A DNA stretch of 47,216 nt, from positions 1 to 47,216 of the IMG/VR virus record IMGVR_UViG_3300035156_000359; one strand, given 5' to 3'. This DNA is from a virus. Below the pieces are notes generated by a model. It was not told the DNA's origin, did no database searches, and was given only the letters and a program-made list of their open reading frames with translations. Of this stretch, positions 15,745-23,377 are shown piece after piece. The first letter of the stretch is position 1, and every line of letters starts with the position of its first letter. The position numbers and the translations under genes are program-made.

Positions 15745-16377
15745 TTAGTAGCGGACGACCTTGTTCAGCAGCGAGAACGTCGCCTTGACGGCCATGACGT
15801 TGCCCTTGGACAGGCTCGGCGACTCGTTGAACGAGCAGTAGCCGGCGTACAGCAGCACGCCGCCGCCAGGAATCAGGCCGCGCAGGCAGGTCAGCTTCAC
15901 GCCATCCGAGACGGCCTTGAGCGCTGCGTGGTGCGGCAGCGACCTGTCGTCGGCGATCGTCAGCGTCACGCTGGTCGCGCTGAAGCCGTCCGGCAGATTG
16001 ACGGGCATGTCGCTGTCGAGCATCGGCACTTCCACGAACTTGCCGTCGCCGCCGGACACGTCAGCACTGGGCACATTTACGATCGGGACCCAGGTGGTGA
16101 CCTTGCGCACCGAGCCGACGCCGGCGCCAACCGGGAACAGGGAGGTGTCCGTCGTGTCCAGGCCTTCGAGCGAAAAGGCCGTGCCGGTCGGCGCTTTCAC
16201 GCGGAACACACGACCGTTGGCCTTGCTCCAGCCGCCGGTGTACTCGACGAAATCGCCGGCGGCGAAGGTGTTGGTTGCAGTGCACACCGCCTCCGCCGCG
16301 TTCGATGCGGCGGTGATGGAGATGGCCGTGGCGAAAACGGATGCCAGAGCGAAAGCGAGGTTGTTTGGGAGTTGCAT
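15745..16377 (-). CDS. Major tail tube protein
   Basis: This is a 210-residue protein in the position of the tail tube gene: after the DUF3168 tail-completion gene and before the chaperones. It is beta-rich with few charged residues. The central stretch FVEYTGGWSKANGRVFRVK (about residues 43-61) and the C-terminal pattern AVKATFSLLNKVVRY fit tail tube subunits that stack as hexamers. The alanine-rich N terminus looks weakly like a signal peptide, but a virion role makes secretion unlikely. Terminators flank the gene on both sides, suggesting it can be expressed as its own unit at high level. Confidence 0.85.
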   Translation of the reverse strand: MQLPNNLAFALASVFATAISITAASNAAEAVCTATNTFAAGDFVEYTGGWSKANGRVFRVKAPTGTAFSLEGLDTTDTSLFPVGAGVGSVRKVTTWVPIVNVPSADVSGGDGKFVEVPMLDSDMPVNLPDGFSATSVTLTIADDRSLPHHAALKAVSDGVKLTCLRGLIPGGGVLLYAGYCSFNESPSLSKGNVMAVKATFSLLNKVVRY

Positions 16378-16394
16378 GAGGGCCTTTCAGGTAT

Positions 16395-16414
16395 AAAAAA
16401 GCCCGTTACCGGGC
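16395..16414 (-). terminator. Intrinsic terminator before tail tube gene (second of two)
   Basis: On the minus strand GCCCG-GTAA-CGGGC is followed by TTTTTT. It lies 18 bases upstream of the tail tube start codon. The stem and T-run are both clear. Confidence 0.72.
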
Positions 16415-16417
16415 AAG

Positions 16418-16447
16418 AAAAAGCCGCCCGGATTGCTCGGAGCGGCT
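16418..16447 (-). terminator. Intrinsic terminator before tail tube gene (first of two)
   Basis: On the minus strand AGCCGC and GCGGCT pair across an 18-base interior that can extend the stem with CC/GG, followed by TTTTTC. It lies 20 bases after the DUF3168 gene stop, so two terminators stand in tandem in this 90-bp gap. Confidence 0.62.
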
Positions 16448-16467
16448 CGAAATGAATTTGGGTGTCG

Positions 16468-16818
16468 CTAGCAGAACAGGTTGAAGTCCTGCATCGTTCC
16501 GCGGTAGTCGGTCTGTTCGTCGTACGTGGCGACGCGGCCGGTTAGAATTTCAGGCTGCAGGTGCGCAGCTGCGCGCACGGCCGCCTCGACCTGGGCGCCC
16601 AGCTGCGACGCTTCCAACCTGGTGGCAGCCCACACATTCACCTGCATACGCGTGTTCGCTTTGTCCGGCGCCTCGCCGGTGAGGAAGTTGATCGGATCGC
16701 CGCCCACTGCCTGGTAGGTGATATACGGCACTGGAGTGCCCTGAGGCGCGACGTCGGGAAACACACCGCCCGGCAGCAGGGCCGCGAGCAGGCCATCGAT
16801 GTGACTTTCAGGGGTCAT
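16468..16818 (-). CDS. Tail completion protein (DUF3168-like)
   Basis: This 116-residue protein matches DUF3168 tail-terminator proteins. It has an N-terminal helix (IDGLLAALLPG), the typical strand TPVPYITYQAVGG at about residues 28-40, a central strand (MQVNVWAATR), a helix (QLGAQVEAAVRAA) and a final strand ending FNLF. Such proteins cap the tail tube and form the tail side of the joint. The start at 16818 overlaps the upstream stop by ATGA. Confidence 0.88.
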   Translation of the reverse strand: MTPESHIDGLLAALLPGGVFPDVAPQGTPVPYITYQAVGGDPINFLTGEAPDKANTRMQVNVWAATRLEASQLGAQVEAAVRAAAHLQPEILTGRVATYDEQTDYRGTMQDFNLFC

Positions 16819-17333
16819 GCGCGCTCCCGGTTCCGCTGAATTTGTTCGGCCAGCGTCTTCGTCATCGCGTCGACCGCTGTTTGCCGTTTGCTATGGTAGG
16901 CAGGCCGCATGTAAGGATATGCCGGTGCTCGCGCCGTTCCGTATTCGAGCTCGGCGGCCAGCCGGTGCGCTTTCCAGCCTATCTTTTTGCCGGTCTTCTT
17001 GCTGATCCTGGTATTGCGAGGCACGAACTTATGGCCGCGCTCAACAAAACGCCAGTAGAACGCGCCCACTCCCCCACTTTTACCAGCTCGGACTGTAACC
17101 AGGTACACCTGGCGCAGCGCCCCGCTCGACTCTTCCTCGATGCGCTTGACGATGATGTTGTTGTAGAGGTTCCAGGTCTTTGCGTGACTGGCAGCATTGC
17201 GCCTCGCCTCGGCCTGGAATATCGCCGCGCCGGCAAATCCTGTTTCGCGAAGAGCTTCCTCGGAAACACCTTCTTGCACCTGCTGCACGGTCTCGCGGAC
17301 TGCTGCCTCCAGGCCTGACGTGAAGTCGATCAC
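16815..17333 (-). CDS. HK97 gp10-like tail/neck protein
   Basis: This is a 172-residue protein of the HK97 gp10 family, which lies between connector and tail-completion genes. A helical N terminus (FTSGLEAAVRETVQQV) is followed by a beta region with FYWRFVERGHKFVPRNTR and a C terminus with the family-typical AYPYMRPAYHSKRQTAVDAM. I choose the GTG at 17333, which overlaps the upstream stop as GTGA. A second GTG at 17348 would add five residues inside the upstream gene. Confidence 0.85.
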   Translation of the reverse strand: MIDFTSGLEAAVRETVQQVQEGVSEEALRETGFAGAAIFQAEARRNAASHAKTWNLYNNIIVKRIEEESSGALRQVYLVTVRAGKSGGVGAFYWRFVERGHKFVPRNTRISKKTGKKIGWKAHRLAAELEYGTARAPAYPYMRPAYHSKRQTAVDAMTKTLAEQIQRNRERA

Positions 17334-17638
17334 TTGATCGCCTCGCACACTAGATCCATAAAGCGGCGATCGGCATTACGCAGTGGTGGCGACGAGATCC
17401 CATAGGTGACGCCGTTGTGCACCAGGCGCATGGTCGAATCGACTTCGGGCCGGTACCACATACGTACCGAGGCGCGCAGCACCGAAACTGCGCTGTTGGC
17501 GCGCAATGTTTCCAGGCCGCCCAAGTGGCGGACATCGGCCCAGAACACGCCCAGGTCGATCCAGGCGGGATTCTGGTTGTTGAGGGTGCCGCTAACCGCC
17601 GGCGGCTTCTTGATCGTGATTCGGTCGTTAAACATCAA
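17330..17638 (-). CDS. Head closure / head-tail adaptor protein
   Basis: This 102-residue protein matches the SPP1 gp16-like head-tail joining family: a short beta-barrel beginning FNDRITIKKPP, a WADVRHLGG strand turn, RASVRMWYRPEVDSTMR in the middle and VHNGVTYGISSPP near the end. It closes the filled head below the connector. The first two codons are both ATG, and the second (17635) is equally possible. It overlaps both neighbours. Confidence 0.88.
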   Translation of the reverse strand: MMFNDRITIKKPPAVSGTLNNQNPAWIDLGVFWADVRHLGGLETLRANSAVSVLRASVRMWYRPEVDSTMRLVHNGVTYGISSPPLRNADRRFMDLVCEAIK

Positions 17639-18177
17639 TAAACCCTCTCACCGTCCAGCAAATGCGGCGCGCTCTCAGCCAATGACGCAGACAGCTGGCC
17701 GAACTGCTCTGCGACGCGGCGCAGAATAAATCCCTTGATCGCATCAGGCACGTTGGCATGGGTCGGACCATATCCGGCGATATACCGCACCTCGACAGCG
17801 TTGACACGTTTCGCGGTCGCTGGCCAGGCCTTGCCCGGCGCGGGCACCAGGCGGCCGGGCTCGCTCTCGGTGTCAACGGTGTAGTCCTGAGGGTCGAGCG
17901 TCTGCTGCTGGCCGGCCTGGTCGATGAACTTGACGTGCACCACCGAGAGCAGGTTCGGGCGCGGCAGCTCGATGATCGGCGGGAAGCAATGCATCTTGAC
18001 CTGGAGCGTCTGCGAAATAATCGCGCGCTGGGTCTCGAATTCCGCTTCGTCCGTGTAGGTGCGCACTGCCTGCTCGACATCGCTCTCTAGCCCAGCACCA
18101 TCAGCACGCGCCGCGGTGATCGCCGCAATCATCGTTACCGGCAGCTCGGCCGGCGGAGTGATCATTTTCGCCTTCAT
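17635..18177 (-). CDS. Head-tail connector (phiE125 gp8-like)
   Basis: This is a 180-residue connector protein. The helical first part (ITAARADGAGLESDVEQAVR) and the middle and C-terminal patterns (PRPNLLSVVHVKFIDQAGQ at about 73-91; VEVRYIAGYGPTHANVPDAI at about 129-148) are those of the phiE125 gp8 / gp6-like connectors that sit under the portal. The start overlaps the stop of the 49-residue gene upstream, and the stop overlaps the adaptor start, so the neck genes are tightly coupled. Confidence 0.88.
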   Translation of the reverse strand: MKAKMITPPAELPVTMIAAITAARADGAGLESDVEQAVRTYTDEAEFETQRAIISQTLQVKMHCFPPIIELPRPNLLSVVHVKFIDQAGQQQTLDPQDYTVDTESEPGRLVPAPGKAWPATAKRVNAVEVRYIAGYGPTHANVPDAIKGFILRRVAEQFGQLSASLAESAPHLLDGERVY

Positions 18178-18323
18178 CGCTGCACACCTTGAGGGCGCAG
18201 CGCGGCCGCATGCCCGTCACCATCTGGCGCGCGGGCATACTGCGGGGCAGGTTCCGGCTGCTTGGCGGTGTCGACCGTCTTCGGGTCGCAAGGCTCGGTT
18301 GGGAGCTTGGTAGCGTCGAACAT
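18174..18323 (-). CDS. 49-residue protein coupled to connector gene
   Basis: This short frame runs MFDATKLPTEPCDPKTVDTA to ALRPQGVQR. It is proline-rich, with no helix-forming core and no recognised family. Both junctions are perfect: its ATG shares a base with the upstream stop (TGATG), and its TGA overlaps the connector start (ATGA). That is the strongest evidence it is translated. It may be a small virion or assembly factor, or may serve mainly to carry ribosomes to the connector start. Confidence 0.68.
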   Translation of the reverse strand: MFDATKLPTEPCDPKTVDTAKQPEPAPQYARAPDGDGHAAALRPQGVQR

Positions 18324-18640
18324 CAGTTGCTCACTCGGTTGAAGTAGATGGTTTTATCGAACTGCTCGCCGTTCGCGCACGTGACGCGGAAGGTGCAGTA
18401 GCTTTCGGTGTTGACGGCGCCCATGCTGCCGAGCTTCACCGGAAGCAGTCCGCCCAGGTTGCCCTGCGGCGCGCCCTTTTCGAGCAGCTCGACACCCTGC
18501 AAGATGACTTCGAACGACACTGTGCTGGTGGCGCCGTCGACGAGCTGCGCCGTCACATTGGCGACGTAATACAGCTTGTCGTCGGGATCCTTGTCGATGG
18601 TCCACTTGTCGCCTACCTGGTAGGGAGTAGCGTTTGCCAA
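18323..18640 (-). CDS. Hypothetical virion protein, head region
   Basis: This is a 105-residue beta-rich protein beginning MANATPYQVGDKWTIDKDP. It has alternating strands and a closing FDKTIYFNRVSN. It lies between the LamG-like repeat protein and the connector cluster. No family is recognised. Length and composition suit a decoration or minor head protein. There is no gap to the upstream gene. Confidence 0.72.
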   Translation of the reverse strand: MANATPYQVGDKWTIDKDPDDKLYYVANVTAQLVDGATSTVSFEVILQGVELLEKGAPQGNLGGLLPVKLGSMGAVNTESYCTFRVTCANGEQFDKTIYFNRVSN

Positions 18641-20041
18641 TTAGAACCTCACTGTTCTGGTGCCGCCGGCGAACACCACCGTGCGAATGCCACCTTTGAA
18701 TACGACTGTGCGAATACAGCCGTTGAAAGTTACCGTTCGCGCAAGCGGTACCTTGCTTGCGTCAATAACGACGGATGGGACAGACGTCGAAAGCGCTCCG
18801 GTAGCTGACACGCGGACCAGCGCCGTTCCAGCCAGCACAGCGCCAAAACTGGCCAGCGAAGCCGAGGCAGACACGCGCAGCGCCGCCGAACCCGCAAACG
18901 AAATCGATGTCGTCAACGAACCGGAGCCAGACACCTGCACCACAGCGGTGCCGGTAAGCGCCGCACCAGACCCGGCCAAGGTGCCCGAGGCGGTCACGCT
19001 GCTGAACGCGGTGCCAGCCAGTGGGATGGAGGTCGACAAACTGCCGGACGCGGCCACCTGGAACACGGCGGTACCGGTTAGCGCGGCCGCGCTTCCTGAC
19101 AACGACCCGCTGGCCGTGAAAATGCTCGACGCGGATCCAGCCAGGCGAATAGCGGTCGACAACGCACCGGAAGCCGACACCTGGAGTCCGGCGGCGCCGG
19201 CCAGGCGAATGGAAGTCGACAGCGAGCCGGACGCGGACAAAACGCTCGACGCGGTACCCGCCAGCGAAGTATCTGCCGGGGCGGCGACGCCGCCAATTTG
19301 CAACATTCGTCGCGGCGCTTTGTGTAGCCGGTGGATATTGGCCGCGTCAATCCTCGCCTCGTTGGCGGACAGCCCTCGGCTCCAGACACCGAAATCGCTC
19401 AGGATGAACGTACCTGCCGGCGAGTTATAGCCGCGACCCAGGAAGAACGCGCCCGCGTTGTCCGTCCAGGTACCGGTAAAACTACCGATCGAAACCCCGT
19501 TCACGTAGATGGTGTGGGTGACACCATCAAAGGCGTGCAGGATGATGCACTCGGCGCCCGGCTGGACCGTCACTGGCCCGCGATAGCCGGTCAGGAAATA
19601 GAAGTCCAGGATGCCCGAGCCGTTCGCCTGCCCGCTCATGCGAACGTAGTACCGCGGCGCACCGCTGCCGGCCGTGTCGGCCCACTGCATCACCCCGCAC
19701 GACGTCATGTTCGGCGGCATTACTGGAAACACGAGGCGATAACGCATCGTGATCGCCTGCGACGAACTGCTCGTGATCGCAGACGGCTGTGTGCGCGACA
19801 CATAGCTCGGCGTGGCAGACGCGGTCGCCAACATGCCGCGACCGAGAGCGCCTACACCGTAGGTCAGCGGCGCGGCGCCCTGGGTGACAGTCCAGGGCAT
19901 GCCGGTCACTGCGTCGTGCGTATGACCCGCGAGTGGCAGCAGCGTCTCCAGCGCGCGCGTGATCGGATTGGAACGGTCGATCTGCAACAGGCGCTGCGGC
20001 TGCTGCCTCACCCGCCTGCGCATGGTGACGATCGCCGCCAT
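18641..20041 (-). CDS. LamG-like protein with C-terminal 20/21-residue repeats
   Basis: This is a 466-residue virion-type protein. Residues about 55-235 look like a concanavalin/LamG beta-sandwich: ITMRYRLVFPV, CIILHAFDGVTHTIYVNG, the turn IGSFTGTWTDNAGAFFLGRG, then FGVWSRGLSANEARID, the classical end of LamG modules. Residues 260-422 hold eight repeats of alternating 20 and 21 residues built on LAGTA-x5-ASGSLSTSI. The last ~40 residues carry three short RTVVF-x-GG-type units. It probably decorates the virion and binds glycans. That role is inferred from the fold and the repeats. Confidence 0.75.
   Translation of the reverse strand: MAAIVTMRRRVRQQPQRLLQIDRSNPITRALETLLPLAGHTHDAVTGMPWTVTQGAAPLTYGVGALGRGMLATASATPSYVSRTQPSAITSSSSQAITMRYRLVFPVMPPNMTSCGVMQWADTAGSGAPRYYVRMSGQANGSGILDFYFLTGYRGPVTVQPGAECIILHAFDGVTHTIYVNGVSIGSFTGTWTDNAGAFFLGRGYNSPAGTFILSDFGVWSRGLSANEARIDAANIHRLHKAPRRMLQIGGVAAPADTSLAGTASSVLSASGSLSTSIRLAGAAGLQVSASGALSTAIRLAGSASSIFTASGSLSGSAAALTGTAVFQVAASGSLSTSIPLAGTAFSSVTASGTLAGSGAALTGTAVVQVSGSGSLTTSISFAGSAALRVSASASLASFGAVLAGTALVRVSATGALSTSVPSVVIDASKVPLARTVTFNGCIRTVVFKGGIRTVVFAGGTRTVRF
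18776..19264 (-). repeat. Eight tandem coding repeats in the LamG-like gene
   Basis: Repeat units encode LAGTASSVLSASGSLSTSIR-like segments with lengths 20, 20, 21, 20, 21, 20, 21, 20. The residues L-[AT]-G-[TSA]-A and S-G-[SAT]-L recur in nearly all units. The DNA copies have diverged, so the array is old or under selection, not a recent slippage product. The even period suggests one turn of a beta-solenoid or a strand-turn-strand per unit. Confidence 0.8.
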
Positions 20042-20044
20042 GAT

Positions 20045-20497
20045 TTACGGTGCCACTTTGCAGGTGCGCGGGCGGACCTTGAGCGTCCAGCCGGCGCTCA
20101 GGCTTTGGCCGGTGCCGTTGTTATGCACGTAGTATTCGGCCAGCCTCGGGACGTCGGAAGCGAACAGTCCGTTGAGTACCAAGGTTTGCAGGGTCGTCAC
20201 GTTGTTCACCGAGAAGGTGCCTATGAAGACCGTCGGCCGCGTCGCTTCGGGAACATCGCTATCAGCCGTCCCGTCCACATCGAGTGGACGCGCGTACAGC
20301 GCGAGCGTGGTGTTTTCGACCGGCGCAATCGCGAATGCGCCAGACAAGACGAATTCAGCGTCGGGATAGGACGAACCCTGGCTGACTACGTCATAGGTCG
20401 CATCGTCGGCCAGGACGAGCGAGTTATTTGCGATCGCGCCGCCGTTCGATTCGAGCGTGATGAGGGAGCCCCACACCGTGATCAGTTCGCCGCTCAT
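20045..20497 (-). CDS. Hypothetical virion protein
   Basis: This is a 150-residue beta-rich protein beginning MSGELITVWGSLITLESNGG and ending WTLKVRPRTCKVAP. The centre contains FVLSGAFAIAPVENTTLALYARPLDVDG, typical of small phage coat-attached proteins. No named family is recognised. It overlaps the upstream gene by 4 bases and lies 3 bases before the LamG-like gene, so these genes are probably one translational block. Confidence 0.72.
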   Translation of the reverse strand: MSGELITVWGSLITLESNGGAIANNSLVLADDATYDVVSQGSSYPDAEFVLSGAFAIAPVENTTLALYARPLDVDGTADSDVPEATRPTVFIGTFSVNNVTTLQTLVLNGLFASDVPRLAEYYVHNNGTGQSLSAGWTLKVRPRTCKVAP

Positions 20498-21030
20498 AAA
20501 GTTACCCGCCCTTCTGCTTTATTCAACACATCCGACACCTGCGGGAACAGGATCGGGTCCGGCCGTTCGGCCAGCGATTTAAGGGTCACCACGGTGGTGC
20601 CATACAGCGCGGGATTGCTTGCGGCGAGCAGATCGAGCATGCCACGGGTGGTCGGCGAGCCCAGGTCAATCCCGGCCTCCTGCTGCAGCCAAGCATGTGC
20701 ACAGCCCAGCGTGTCCAGGTAAGCGAAGCGATCCGCCTCCGGGACACTCATGGCGGTCAGGATTGCGGTCAACCAGGCGGGAGCCTCGGCCAAACCTTCC
20801 AGGTCGCGCAGCAGCTGCAGGAACCGCACGGCGGCGACGATAGGAACAGCGGCGCGCACGCCACGCGCGGTGATCGTGCGCGGGATCAAGACCGCGCGAC
20901 CGGTCGACAGAATCGACGCGATGGCCACATCGTTGCGGACAGAGAGATGCGGTTCGATCGCGGATACTTCGCCTGCGGTCAGCGCGCGCCCCACCAGGCC
21001 GGCAAGGGCCGATTGCTGGGCAGGCGTCAT
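20494..21030 (-). CDS. Hypothetical helical phage protein
   Basis: This is a 178-residue, mostly alpha-helical protein. It starts MTPAQQSALAGLVGRALTAG and contains IPIVAAVRFLQLLRDLEG-like helices. The end, LKSLAERPDPILFPQVSDVL, resembles small structural or tail-needle-associated proteins found after fibre-like genes. I cannot name a family. The start at 21030 is chosen 2 bases after the upstream stop; the longer reading is arginine-rich and lies inside the neighbour. Confidence 0.68.
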   Translation of the reverse strand: MTPAQQSALAGLVGRALTAGEVSAIEPHLSVRNDVAIASILSTGRAVLIPRTITARGVRAAVPIVAAVRFLQLLRDLEGLAEAPAWLTAILTAMSVPEADRFAYLDTLGCAHAWLQQEAGIDLGSPTTRGMLDLLAASNPALYGTTVVTLKSLAERPDPILFPQVSDVLNKAEGRVTL

Positions 21031-21032
21031 AA

Positions 21033-21503
21033 TCAGTTGTCCACCTGGATGGCCAAGGCGCCGGCGGCGAACGACGGCGCAGGGTCGCCGTTGTTGATCG
21101 TTTTCGGTGCGCTGAGCGCGGCGTAGTGGATCTCGGTGCCGCCGGTCAGCGAGTCGTGCACACCGAAACCGACAACCTGGCCCCAAGCGGCGCCAGGCGT
21201 GCCGAAGGTGATCGTGTTGTTGTTCGAGGTGGTGCCGCTGGTGCCGATCGAGGCGGTGGTGGTGCCGGCGCCGTGCGTGCCGGCCCAGTTCGCGAGCGAG
21301 CTGGTGACGGGGACGCGCGCGTAGCCCGCGCCCGATACCTCGGCGCCCTGGGCCGCGTCCGAGTCGGCCGCGAGTTTCAGGCTGATGTACAGCGTGGTCG
21401 GGCCGGAACCCGCGCCAGCGGAAGCGCCATTGAGGCCCAGGGCTTGGCCGCGGAAGAACCAGTCCACGTATTTATTCTCGAAGATGTCGCTCGCTGCGCT
21501 CAT
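21033..21503 (-). CDS. Fibre-like minor virion protein
   Basis: This is a 156-residue protein beginning MSAASDIFENKYVDWFFRGQ. It is rich in Gly, Ala, Thr and Asn and contains a TSNNNTITFGTPGAAWG strand pattern and FGVHDSLTGGTEIHYAAL near the C terminus. This layout is common in small phage fibre or head-decoration proteins whose conserved core is a jelly roll. It lies between a small unknown gene and a helical protein in the head-proximal part of the late operon. Confidence 0.72.
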   Translation of the reverse strand: MSAASDIFENKYVDWFFRGQALGLNGASAGAGSGPTTLYISLKLAADSDAAQGAEVSGAGYARVPVTSSLANWAGTHGAGTTTASIGTSGTTSNNNTITFGTPGAAWGQVVGFGVHDSLTGGTEIHYAALSAPKTINNGDPAPSFAAGALAIQVDN

Positions 21504-21510
21504 GTAGTCC

Positions 21511-21798
21511 TCAATTATTCGTTTCGCTGCGGGCGGCAGGCGCCAGCAGCTCGATTGTTTTCATGCGGCCGCGGCGCTCAAGCATCACTGTCGTGACGCC
21601 GCTTTTGCGCAGCAGCTCGAGCATCGTTTCCCAGGTCTCGCGGTCGGCCATGCCCTTGGCGCCGCTCAGGTAGACGATGCGGTCGGTGAGGTGCGTCACC
21701 GTGACGATCGCGCGGTATGGCACGCGCTTTTCGTAGCCGCCTGGCTGGTCGTAGGCGCGGATCTCGGAAGTTCGCGTGCTCATCTCCAGGTGGATCAT
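21511..21798 (-). CDS. Small hypothetical protein, head region
   Basis: This is a 95-residue protein starting MIHLEMSTRTSEIRAYD. An excellent Shine-Dalgarno (GGAGG, 5 bases before the ATG) fixes the start at 21798; a second ATG lies at 21783. Strands such as YRAIVTVTHLTDRIVYLSG are followed by the helix ETWETMLELLRKSG and the strand VTTVMLERRGR. The compact alpha/beta composition is convincing, but no family is recognised. Confidence 0.68.
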   Translation of the reverse strand: MIHLEMSTRTSEIRAYDQPGGYEKRVPYRAIVTVTHLTDRIVYLSGAKGMADRETWETMLELLRKSGVTTVMLERRGRMKTIELLAPAARSETNN

Positions 21799-21821
21799 GT
21801 CGACCTCCAGGCGCCTGTGGA

Positions 21822-21983
21822 TTACTTCAGCGATTCGGCGTACGCAACGGCAGCCGGATCGGTGTCGACCACGCCGGCCAGCGCCTTGACTTCTTTTTCG
21901 TCGATCTCGACCACGTCGTCGCACTTGCCATACGCGCCGTCAACCAACACGCGCGCCTTCAATTTTTTAGCTTCTGTTGCCAT
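21822..21983 (-). CDS. 53-residue hypothetical head-region protein
   Basis: This is a small acidic protein running MATEAKKLKARVLVDGAYGK to AVAYAESLK. AGGAGAA lies 6 bases before the ATG at 21983. It has a short strand-turn-strand and a helix, and resembles the tiny proteins often found between capsid and connector genes in HK97-like phages. It lies 54 bases downstream of the capsid gene. The function is unknown. Confidence 0.72.
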   Translation of the reverse strand: MATEAKKLKARVLVDGAYGKCDDVVEIDEKEVKALAGVVDTDPAAVAYAESLK

Positions 21984-22037
21984 GTTGTTCTCCTGATGAG
22001 GTTGGGCGGCCAGCACCATGCCGGCCGCCGGTTTCGA

Positions 22038-23285
22038 TTACGACGCGCTGTTCTGGTAGTACTTGATCGCGCCGCCGATATCGACCATGTTCGCGCCCGA
22101 GCGCTGGAACGCCAGGAAGCCCACTTGGCCCTTCTCGGTGTACTTCGAGTCGGTCATGCGGAACAGCGTCAGGTCCATCACGTCGCGGATCAGGTATTTG
22201 CTGAAATCGCCGAACAGGATCGACTTGGCATTCGCAGCCATCGCGGGCATGTGCTGGTTGATGACGATCTCGCGGCCGAGCAGGCGGTCAGGAGCGCCGC
22301 CCGGGTTACCGGTCTCGTAGCCAGGCACGAAGATCGGGCGCTGCTGGCTATCCTTCAGCTTGCGCAGCGCCTTGAGGGTGTCGTCGTGCATCATCCATTT
22401 GCCGGAAGGACGGTAGAACGGATCGACCGAGTGCTCCAGGTCGACCAGATCGTCGTAGGTGACGGTCACGGTCTGACCGGTGGCGCCGACCTTGCCGGCG
22501 CCCGATGCGGCCACGATGCCGCGCGGTTGGGCACTGCCGGTACCGACAGTGTGGTGACGGTTCTGGATGCGGCCCAGGCGCAGCTGCAGCAGGCTCTGAA
22601 TGTAGGCCTCGATGTTGAACATCGAATCCTGAATCAGTTCGAACGGCAGCGCGATCGACTTCGACGAGTACTTGTAAACGCTGAGCGAAGCCTGACCGAA
22701 TCCGGTCTCGCCAGTATTCGAACTCTGGTTTTCGCCGATGATCTCGCCCTCTTCCGACGTCGAATCGGCAGTTGGGAACAGCATCTGTGCGCCCGTCGAG
22801 GTCGAGATGCCACTGGCCACGCCGCGCACCGCGAACGCTGCCTTCATGGCCTGAATCAGCGTCTTGTTGAACTCGGTAGCGACGGTATAGCCACCTTCCG
22901 AGCTGGTGGTGGTCGACATCGCAGCGCGGATGTCCTGGTTCACGCGGGCGTTCATCGCCGAACGCTGGGCAGCATTCAGGTTTGACAGACCACCCGCCAA
23001 CATGGCGCGCAGTGCGGCGCTTTCGTCAGCGTCGCGGACGCCGCCGGTGAATGCAGCCTGCAGCGCGACGTTGTGCTGGGCGGCTGGGTTCTCGCCGGCG
23101 ACATCGGCGATACGCTGCTCGCGCGCGATCTCAGCGTCGATGGCTTCGACTTCAGCCAGGATGCCGTCGAGCTGGGTGGCTTCGGCGGCTGGCATACGCT
23201 GGTCGGCCGGGTACTTATTGTTCAGGTCGTGGGCTTTTTTGGCCGCGACGTTACGTTGTTCGCGCAGTTGGGCGAGCTTGCTCAT
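22038..23285 (-). CDS. HK97-family major capsid protein
   Basis: This 415-residue capsid subunit has a charged coiled-coil N-terminal delta domain (about residues 1-60 plus a linker to ~125) that acts as internal scaffold and is normally removed by the head protease. The HK97 fold follows: TSSEGGYTVATEFNKTLI, then the E-loop region SSKSIALPFELIQDS, and the family C terminus with GDFSKYLIRDVMDLTLFRM and AFQRSGANMVD. The order capsid after protease and portal is standard. A terminator stands directly upstream. Confidence 0.96.
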   Translation of the reverse strand: MSKLAQLREQRNVAAKKAHDLNNKYPADQRMPAAEATQLDGILAEVEAIDAEIAREQRIADVAGENPAAQHNVALQAAFTGGVRDADESAALRAMLAGGLSNLNAAQRSAMNARVNQDIRAAMSTTTSSEGGYTVATEFNKTLIQAMKAAFAVRGVASGISTSTGAQMLFPTADSTSEEGEIIGENQSSNTGETGFGQASLSVYKYSSKSIALPFELIQDSMFNIEAYIQSLLQLRLGRIQNRHHTVGTGSAQPRGIVAASGAGKVGATGQTVTVTYDDLVDLEHSVDPFYRPSGKWMMHDDTLKALRKLKDSQQRPIFVPGYETGNPGGAPDRLLGREIVINQHMPAMAANAKSILFGDFSKYLIRDVMDLTLFRMTDSKYTEKGQVGFLAFQRSGANMVDIGGAIKYYQNSAS

Positions 23286-23332
23286 GTAGTGCCTTTCGGT
23301 GGGGTGGTCCGCTCTCGCGGCCTGGTTGGGGC

Positions 23333-23357
23333 GAAAAAAAAGCCGCTCGAGGCGGCT
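23333..23357 (-). terminator. Intrinsic terminator before capsid gene
   Basis: On the minus strand AGCCGC-CTCGA-GCGGCT is followed by a run of eight T (one shared with the stem). It lies in the 92-bp gap between head protease and capsid. It is almost the same module as the terminator at 4793-4812. Confidence 0.78.
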
Positions 23358-23377
23358 GGCTTAGTGGCGCGAGAGCG

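Noticed and set aside
15745-16377. Signal peptide at the N terminus of the tail tube protein
   Set aside because: The Ala-rich start looks weakly like one, but the gene's position and the rest of the protein are those of a cytoplasmically assembled tail subunit.
18776-19264. Repeat array as a CRISPR or non-coding repeat
   Set aside because: The repeats are in frame, diverged at DNA level and have no spacers; they are a protein repeat.
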